Shown piece after piece: positions 56,647 through 64,000 of a stretch of DNA of 64,000 nt. Positions within the stretch are counted from its first letter, which is position 1. Every line of letters starts with the position of its first letter. The stretch covers positions 21,344,288 to 21,408,287 of the forward strand of contig CM069605.1 of assembly GCA_035771175.1 (NCBI GenBank), in the 5' to 3' direction. The notes under the pieces were generated by a model. It was not told the origin of the DNA. It worked only from the letters and a program-made list of their open reading frames with translations, and searched no databases. A program made the translations under genes and the position numbers. Source of the DNA: Paratinospora sagittata (taxonomy: Eukaryota; Streptophyta; Magnoliopsida; Ranunculales; Menispermaceae).

Positions 56647-57041
56647 CCAACACATGTCAAGTCGGTGCATGAGAATGGACAAGTGTCCCATGCCCCATTT
56701 CTTTTCTCCAACACATGTCAAGTTGGTGCATGAGACCAACACATGTCAAGTTGGTGCATGAGAATGGACAAGTGTCCCATCCCTCATTTCTCTTCTCCAA
56801 TACATGTCAAGTTGGTGCATGATAATGGACAAGTGTCCCATGTCCCATTTCTCTTCTCCAACACATGTCAAGTTGGTGCATAAGAATGGACAAGTGTCCC
56901 AGGCCCCATTTCTCTTCTCCAATACATGTCAAGTTGGTGCATAAAAATGGACAAGTGTCCCATGCCCCATTTCTCCTCTCCAACACATGTCAAGGTTGGT
57001 GCATGAGAGTTGACAAGTGTCCCATGCCCTACTTCTCTTCC
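56647..57041 (+). repeat. 61-bp tandem repeat in the K LTR, about six units
   Basis: Units start CCAACACATGTCAAG at 56647, 56708, 56736, 56797, 56858, 56919 and 56980. The spacing is 61 bases except for one 28-base partial unit. Each has GGACAAGTGTCC (inverted arms GGACA/TGTCC) and ACATGT. Units differ by a few substitutions. Confidence 0.92.
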
Positions 57042-59281
57042 CCAAGGAAGTCCTAGAGGGTGAGATGAGTAGAGAAAAAGGAAAAAAGAAGAGAAAGGAA
57101 AGAAGAAGAGAAAGAAAGAGGGAGTTGCTTTGAGGAAAGTCTCAGCAACGTTTCCATCAAAGAGCTGGATCTTGGGGATATATGGTCAGATTGAGCTCAA
57201 ACTGTGTCAGCAAGTTCGTAGGTTATGGTTATTCATTCTGGTTGGTGGAGATCATGATTGGAGTTTTCGTCTAAGAGATACAACCTCTCAAACAAAGCTA
57301 GTCGGAAATTCTGGATTTCTCGCGCAGTTTAGATTAAACTAATAGATCTCCTAACTCTCTCGTTGGATGAATATGATATTGGGGAATATGGTTTACAACG
57401 GATCGTTCTGCATTATGAACGGTGGAGATGTTTATGGGTTAAGTATGTTGTGTGATATAGTCATCTGAGGTCGAGTATTTGCAGTAGGAAAGGAGAAATT
57501 GTCTGATTAGAGACTTGTTCATCAAAGAGGCTTATCGTTTTGGTCCACCGTTGGATTGGGCTAATTTTTGGACAGAAGGTTTGTTTCTTAACATACGTCA
57601 ATCTGTACAGTTGATTTTGTGATTAAATATATCTGTTGGTAGATTGATACATCTGAACAGAATATCAAATTAAGAATTGGTAGGGTTGCTTGTATTAGAC
57701 CTAAATTTAGAATATGAACTTAGACCTTTCCAAATAGCTTGCATGTCAACTATGTTGACCTAGTTGCCATTGTTGATAAACCCATGATGCAAAATCAGTG
57801 ATATACATGGCTGAACATGGTGACCTAGTGTAAATAGGCAATATGGCCTAAGTAAGGAAAATTTCATATTTTAGGGCTTTTGATGCTTTTGGCCTAGAAT
57901 CATTGAATTGATGCAATTTATGTCTAATTAAGCATGATTAGGGTTGATTATGCTACTGATTTGGTGGTTGTGACCATATCATGGGTTAGGCCTACTTGTG
58001 ATCAAATGACCCAATTTGGGCATGTTTATACCGAAGGAATTGAAAATCAGTATTTTTGATTAATTGAATTGTTTATGAATGAGAACTATGAATTAGAGGC
58101 CTAAGTCATATGATTTGAGTTGAATGATGGGATTAGATGGGATTTAGGCCTATTGTCTATATGTGAGCTGATTTAGGGTTGATGTATAATGTCTATGTGA
58201 TAGAGCATAGAAATTGATGTATGGTACGATATTGATGAATGTTTCAGGATCTTGATTGGGTTGATTCGGTTTGGTGGCCGTGTGTGGTTAGATACTCTCG
58301 CGAGGCTTGGTTGTGAGTAGACGTCATTTATGATTATATCTTTTATGTCATCATATCACTTATATATATTGTATGTTGAAAGCATGAATGTGTCCTAATG
58401 TTTTGAATGATGCATTGATTTGAGAAAACCTTATGACTTTGGTTGGGCCCATCTATCTGGCTAATAGAGGGACTTAACCTTGTCATTGGAGGGTTTTAAA
58501 AAGGAAATATTTGGGGATGAGAACGGTACGATGAAATAGGCATGCACTAGTAACCCCAATGCATGTGAAATGTAGATCCAAATTGATAAGCTTTTACTTG
58601 CATCGAACTTATTATAAATGCTTGATATCTATATGTTATGAGCTGTTAATCATGCTACACATTGACATGCATACATGATATTTATTGATAAGTATTGATA
58701 GCATATTTGAATTCTATTCACTCGGCACCGTTGGCGCACCCTCATTTTCCTCTTTCAGGTCTATCTGTCCTGAATAAGGGCAAAGAAGTAGTCATATCTT
58801 GAGGGCCTTGCCGGCGAGAGAATCCAAGGCCTCGATATGAGTTGAGAGGCATTTTGATTGAACTGTGTTTTAAATTATGATGTATTATATTTTGGACTAT
58901 GTAATTATAACACTTACCACATTGTAGTATGGGTGAGTTGGGACTTGTTAGATAGACCATGTGGACATATGACGGTTTTTTTATACCCTTAGTTTTGGAC
59001 TTTATATGTATGTCAATCTTGATGGACTGTATGGATTATGACGATTTTATTTATGGTTCATTTTTATGGAGTATCTCTTGTCTTGGATGATTAATACGGT
59101 TGGTAGTTTTGTTTAGCACCTGTTTATTTTATGTCATTGTTTGGGATAAGGCTCGTAAGGTCTCAACCCCCTCACGAGGGTGGAGGACTGGTTTGAGATG
59201 CCTACGTCGGGTGTCCCGCCCCGGCATTCCGCACGCCATTCCTAGCGGGGTTGGTGGTCCGGGGTGCGGGGTCGCCACAGT

Positions 59282-59293
59282 TGGTATCAGAGA
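59282..59293 (+). other. K primer binding site (tRNA-Met type)
   Basis: TGGTATCAGAGA stands three bases after the LTR end, the standard plant form. Confidence 0.85.
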
Positions 59294-59482
59294 CCGATTT
59301 TACTAGGTTTGGTCTATGTATTGGACTTAGATGACTTTGACCTAGGAATTGGGTGAGAGATTTAGGTGATTAAAAAGCTTAAAAGAACTAACTTAAAAGC
59401 CTTACTATCATATTTTCTGTGTGTATTATATGATATGGGTAGTTATGAGGCTTTGTTAATGTTTTAAATTTTTTAATGTGTG

Positions 59483-60785
59483 ATGGTTGCTCGTATTTCT
59501 ACTTCTCAGTGTCATAAGGAGGAGCGAGATATTGGGACAGCCACACACAGGGCCATCCGATGATGACCGGATGGGGAGGATGGAGAAGATCATTCAGGCA
59601 CAGGGCCGCTTGATGGCAGCCCAGACTGCACAAATACAGGCGTTGGTGCAGCAACTTGAGGCTGTTGCTCGACAGTCACCTCAAAAAATACCTCAAGAGG
59701 TGGGCACTAGTGGGGCCGAGGCTAGTGGAGCTGCAGGGGCAGCAGGACCTCAGATGGTTGTACCTTAGCCTATGCCTACACCTGCTCCTACTGTTGTGGA
59801 GAACCCCACTGATCGGCGGATCAGATTGCTAGAGAAGTTCATGAAGCTGAAGCCTAAGGAATTCACTGGTGGGGTTGACTTGAAGAAGGTCGAAGATTGG
59901 CTGAAGAATGTTGAGAAGATCAGTCGCTCCTTAGAGCTTCATGAGGAGTCTCAGGTCCTATGTGCTGCTCACACACTGGAGAGTGATGCAGAGGATTGGT
60001 GGCTTTCAGTGTTGGATACACAGGGGGCAGTGAAGAGTTGAGACACCTTCAAACGATTGTTCTTACAAGCTTACGTTCCAGAGACTGAAAGGCAGTCTAA
60101 GCAACTCGAGTTTCTGAATCTCATACAGGGCACCATGTCAGTCAGGGAGTACGAGCTCAGATTCAGGCAGCTCGCAGTTTATTCCCCTGGATTAGTTCAA
60201 ACACCGAGTGATAAGATTACGAGGTTCTCTTTGAACCTAAGGCCTGCGATCCAACAGGCCTTGTTTGTGATGAAGATGGCTTATTTTGCCACAGTGGTCC
60301 AGAGGGACAAACAATATGAGTTGGCTGAGTGGGTTGATGGTATGTCTACACGGGCAGTTCCAGGTGAACAAACTTCACAAGCAGAGTCTGGGGGACAGTT
60401 TCAGACTCCATGAAAGAAGGAAAAATGCGGAAAGAAGAGAAAATTTTATGGCAGAGCACAGTCTGAGGGTGCTCAGAGTGGGGCATCCCAGATTCAGACT
60501 GGTGTGATGGCCTCACCAGTGGTTTCCTCTCCTGTCCCGATTCCCATTCAGGCAGCAAGTGCACCAAGAGCCCCATTCCCACGGACTGCTGGCCGAGGCA
60601 GAGGTAGAGGTCGAGGAGGCTATGTGGTGACATCTCAGACTGGATCTTCTGCGCCCAGGGCTCCGTTCTTATGTTATCAATGTGGGCAGGCTTGGCATGG
60701 GAAGTCAGAGTGTCTGAATTTTCAGAGGGCTCAGGGATTTATGCAGCAATCCAGTGCCAGAGAGACAGCGAAGGCAGCTACTGAG
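59483..60785 (+). pseudogene. gag: K gag
   Basis: The ATG at 59483 starts MVARISTSQCHKEE in a different frame from the rest; a small indel near 59560 or another start could explain this. From there: a coiled-coil-like MEKIIQAQGRLMAAQ, AQIQALVQQLEAVARQ, then RIRLLEKFMKLKPKEFTGG, DLKKVEDWLKNVEKI, EDWWLSV, TMSVREYELRFRQLAVYSPG, an Arg/Gly run (GRGRGRGRGG), and CCHC knuckle CYQCGQAWHGKSEC at about 60673-60714. Stops: 59766 TAG, 60039 TGA, 60411 TGA. Confidence 0.87.
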
Positions 60786-61200
60786 CCAGGCCCGATAGCA
60801 TCCAGGACTTTGGTGGAAGGTACTCTTATTATTTGCGGTGCTTCTATGCATGTATTATTTGATGCTGGGTCTACATTATCATTCATATCTTGACGTATGG
60901 TAGATAGTTTGCATTTGATTCCCATTAGGGCTAGTACATGGTTAGTGGTGAGTACTGTAGCTGGGGAGAAGATCTACCCGAACATGATCTGTAGCCAGTA
61001 TGTGGTTCAGATTGGTGATGTTGAGATGCCTGTTGACTTTTGAGTCCTAGAGTTTTTAGAGTTTGATGCAATTCTAGGGATGGATTGGCTCGCGGCTTAT
61101 CATGCAATTTTCGACTGTTTCGCAAAAAAAATCATTTTCCAAATCCCTGGACACCCAGTGTTTACACTACAGGGTAGAGCTTCAGACCAGACAGTCACAA
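60786..61200 (+). pseudogene. K protease
   Basis: Same frame as gag. Active site VLFDAGSTLSFIS (Asp kept, Ala in place of the usual Ser/Thr), a TGA at 60891 directly after, a TGA at 61041, then FDAILGMDWLAAYHAIFDC. It would process the polyprotein. Inactive because of the stops. Confidence 0.82.
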
Positions 61201-62250
61201 GGGGTAGATTTGTGACTGATGGAGATAGAGAGATTTTGGCTGGGTTAGTGCCTGATGAGGAAGAGGTTAGTGAGGTGATACTTGAGGATATTGCCATTGT
61301 TAGGGACTTTCCAGATGTGTTCCCTGCGGATCTTCCAGGATTACCACCGAAGCGAGAGATCGATTTCATTAATGAACTAGTCCCTGACACGAAGCCTACT
61401 TTTATGGCACCATATAGAATGGCGCCAGCCGAGTTGAGAGAGTTGCAGAAATAGCTCGAGGAGTTATTGGCTAAGGGCTTTATTTGCCCGAGCGTGTTAC
61501 CCTGTAGAGCTCTAGTTCTTTTTGTGGAAAAGAAATATGGGAGCTTGCGGTTGTGCATCGACTATCGCCAATTTAACAGGGTGACAATCAAAAACAAGTA
61601 TCCTCTCCCAAGAATTGATGACTTGTTTGATCAGTTGAGGGGAGCGAGGTATTTTTCGAAGATTGATTTGCGCTCTGGGTATCATCAGCTGAGGATCAGG
61701 GAGGAGGATGTGCCTAAGACAGCATTCAGAACCCGTTATGGACATTATGAGTTCCTTGTTATGCCATTTGGTGTGACTAATGCTCCGGCGATGTTCATGG
61801 ACCTGATGTAGAGGGTCTTTAGGCAGTATCTGGATAAGTTTTTCATCGTCTTCATTGATGACATATTGGTGTATTCCAAGATTCGGGCTGAGCATGAGGA
61901 ACACCTCAGAGTGACCTTGCAGACTCTGAGAGACCATAGGTTATATGCAAAGCTGAGCAAGTGCGAGTTTTGGATCACCGAAGTGAAGTTCTTAGGTCAT
62001 GTGATGAGTTCTGAGGGTATTTCAGTTGATCCGTCTAAGGTTGAAGCCATTATCAGTTGGCCTAGGCCTACCACAGTGGCCGAGATCAGAAGCTTTCTTG
62101 GGCTAGCTGGTTACTTTAGGAGATTCGTTCAGGGATTCTCCAGGATAGCTACTCCTATGACTAGGCTCACCCAAAAAGATGTGTCCTTTGTATATACTGA
62201 GGAGTGTGAGAATGCCTTTTTAGAGCTGAAGAAAAGATTGACATCTACGC
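61201..62250 (+). pseudogene. pol: K reverse transcriptase
   Basis: DFPDVFPADLPGLPPKREID, a TAG at 61452 (K*LEELL), [20 protein letters not shown], motif [31 protein letters not shown], a TAG at 61809, and the catalytic FIDD ([12 protein letters not shown]) intact. The connection region [19 protein letters not shown] follows. No frameshift. Apart from the stops the domain looks catalytically complete. Confidence 0.92.
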
Positions 62251-62640
62251 TAGTGTTGATTTTGCCAGAGCCTGATCAGGAGTTGGTTATCTATACTGAT
62301 GCCTCTCGTATCGGCTTGGGTTGCGTGTTGATGCAGAAGTATAGGGTCATTGCCTATGCATCAAGGCAGTTGAAGGTGCATGAAAAGAACTATCCTTTTC
62401 ATGACTTAGAACTGGCCGCAGTGGTTTTTGTTTTAAAGATTTGGAGGCATTATCTCTATGGTGAGAGATTCACTTTGTATTCTGACCATAAGAGCCTGAA
62501 GTACTTGTTCTTTCAAAAGGAATTGAACATGAGGCAGAGAAGGTGGTTAGAGCTCCTCAAAGACTATGATTTTACATTGGAATACCACCCAGGTAAAGCC
62601 AATGTAGTGGCTGATGCGTTGAGCAGGAAGCGGGTAGAGA
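62251..62640 (+). pseudogene. K RNase H
   Basis: Asp in [16 protein letters not shown], Glu in [15 protein letters not shown], Asp in [12 protein letters not shown], end [17 protein letters not shown]. No stop falls within the domain. Closely parallel to T1 RNase H. Confidence 0.9.
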
Positions 62641-64000
62641 CAGTTATGGTAGCAAGCCAGATGTTTCATGAGTGGAGACTACTTGAGGCGGCTACGGTTA
62701 TGAGTGTATGTGCTACCCCTTCAGATCAGATTGTGATATGTGCTCAGATGAGAGCTCAGCCTACACAAGTCCAGGAGGTGCTTGACCAATAGAGACTTGA
62801 CGTTGATTATGTGGTGTACAAGTCTTGGGCTAAGAGCAGTGATTTTACTGATTGGCACTTGTCATCTGATGGTGCCTTGAGATTTAGGAGACGTTTATGG
62901 GTTCCCGCAGTTCCACGACTTAGACGGAGTGTTCTCTAAGAGACTCATAGATCTCTTTATGCTATTCATCCTGGCGAAACCAAGATGTATCATGATATGA
63001 AAAGAATGTATTGGTGGCCCGACATGATGTGAGAAATAACTCAGTTCATTCAGAGGTGTGAGATCTGTCAGAGAGTCAAAGCTAAGCATCAGAGGCCTGG
63101 AGGGCAGATGCAACCGCTTGCCATTCCTGAGTGGAAATGGGAGCATGTCACTATGGACTTTGTTGTGGGATTACCCAACACCCAGAGGAGACATAATGTT
63201 GTTTGGGTTATTATTGATCGCTTGACTAAGTCTGCTCACTTTCTACCAGTCAACACTAGGGATTCTATGGACAAGCTGAGCATACTCTATATGCGGGAGA
63301 TAGTCAGATTACATGGAGTGCCAGTTTTGATTGTGTCAGATAGGGATCCGAGGTTTACATCGGTATTCTGGCAAGGGTTGCAGAGGCAGCTCGGCACTAG
63401 ACTAGATCTCAGTACCGTTTTTCACCCTCAGACGGATGGCCAGTCTAAGAGGTTGATATCGATTTTGGAGGATATGCTTCGAGCTTGTGTCCTTGAGTCC
63501 AGTGGTAACTGGGAGGAGCACATACATCTGTGTGAGTTCGCGTACAACAACAGCTATTAGTCCAGTATTGGCATGGCTCCTTTTGAGGCATTGTATGGTC
63601 GACCCTGTTGATCTCCGGTCTATTGGGCAGAGGTAGGGGATGTTGCAGTGATGGGACCAGAGTTTGTACAAGAACACACAGAGAAGATTAAGAGGATCAA
63701 GCATAATATGAAGGTAGCCCAAGACAGGCAGAAGAGTTACGCTGAAGCCAAGCGGAAGACCGTAGAGTTCGAGGTAGGTGACCAAGTTTTATTGAAGGTC
63801 TCACCTCAGAATGGCCAGACTAGATTTGGGATAAAAGGCAAGCTCGCTCCGAGATTTATTGGCCCGTTCGAGGTTTTACAACGAATTGGCCTCGTCGCTT
63901 ACCGATTAGCCTTGCCACCTAAGTTAGCAGGAGTCCACAATGTCTTTCATGTGTCAATGTTGAGAGTGTACAGGAGTGACTTTGATCACGTCTTGGACTA
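62641..64000 (+). pseudogene. K integrase, open at window end
   Basis: Stops at 62790 TAG, 62937 TAA, 63030 TGA, 63558 TAG and 63609 TGA, all in one frame. The zinc ligands H...H...C..C are kept ([18 protein letters not shown]). Core: TMDFVVGLP (Asp), IVSDRDPRFTS (Asp), TDGQSKRLIS, where the catalytic Glu is Lys (AAG, 63447-63449). The C-terminal part has [19 protein letters not shown] and [13 protein letters not shown]. The window ends before the expected chromodomain. Confidence 0.9.

Larger units (their letters stand above)
56290..59279 (+). repeat. K 5' LTR (2,990 bp)
   Basis: TGTGACGCCCC...GGTCGCCACA. It contains a 61-bp tandem array (56647-57041) followed by a GA-rich stretch (57060-57125). 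A possible TATA box, TATATAAA, is at about 56414, but its relation to the repeats is unclear. GC-rich last 120 bases. The other LTR is outside the window. Confidence 0.85.
56290..64000 (+). mobile_element. K: Tekay-type chromovirus, continues past the window
   Basis: A complete 5' LTR (2,990 bp), tRNA-Met primer site, then gag-pol in one frame to the window end. Same group as T1 but clearly divergent, with a different LTR. Target site on the left: AAATC (56285-56289). It lacks frameshifts from about 59570 on but has twelve stops. Confidence 0.9.

Noticed and set aside
56647..57041. CRISPR-like regular repeats
   Set aside because: The 61-bp units are contiguous with no unique spacers, and they sit inside a plant LTR.
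59100..59306. 68-codon ORF at the end of the K LTR
   Set aside because: It is GC-rich U5 sequence running into the primer site, with no conservation as protein in T1.
1..64000. A new multi-gene defence or metabolic system
   Set aside because: Every recognisable coding segment belongs to a known retrotransposon domain and is broken; there is no operon-like or clustered set of unknown genes.

Overview
This window is plant repetitive DNA, probably eudicot heterochromatin. I see no intact host gene, no tRNA or rRNA gene, and no CRISPR array. It is AT-rich and almost entirely LTR retrotransposons: Ty3 chromoviruses with tRNA-Met-type primer sites and a chromodomain, Athila-type Ty3 elements with the tRNA-Asp-type primer site, and Sirevirus-like Ty1 LTRs with an env-like reading frame. 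There is also one L1-type LINE fragment and one tRNA-like SINE candidate. Every coding region is broken, so products are named by what the remnants once encoded. The labels P, T1, A, B1-B3, C, D, F, G, H, J, K, M, N, O are mine.

Layout: 1-1089 is the 3' end and part of an LTR of chromovirus P. 1090-9393 is Tekay-like chromovirus T1 (+), with a complete 5' LTR and a truncated 3' LTR. 9394-13640 is pol-less Athila element A (-), fused to T1 at a junction where both are truncated. 13641-42188 is the 3' end of chromovirus-like element C, whose 3' LTR is split by insertions: solo LTR B1 (13937-16270), antisense solo LTR D (16701-18713) and solo LTR B2 (19113-41664). B2 is itself split by Athila element N (19757-39977, -, TSD CATTT). 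N contains solo LTR M (21167-22543, TSD ATATG) and a full-length Athila element O (24320-33492, -, TSD CCGCA). O carries a SINE-like insert. 42189-46704 is the 3' part of Athila element F (+), into which C inserted. 46705-46861 is a Sirevirus-like LTR tail (B3). 46862-47591 is a LINE fragment. 47592-52417 holds Sirevirus-like LTRs G and H and an antisense env-like ORF. 52418-56289 is the 3' part of Athila element J (-). 56290-64000 is Tekay-like element K (+), running off the window.

Insertion order can be read from the target duplications: F, then C, then B2, then N, then O, then the SINE-like insert. B1 and D also entered C, and M entered the LTR of N. Removing N from B2 leaves about 2.33 kb, matching uninterrupted B1 at 2,334 bp.

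I did not find a new cellular or defence system. The most unusual signals are: arrays of short CpG-containing palindromes upstream of TATA boxes in several unrelated LTR families; a 61-bp tandem array in the K LTR; one continuous K gag-pol frame whose twelve stops all fit cytosine deamination; and repeated replacement of the integrase catalytic glutamate by lysine in three separate elements.
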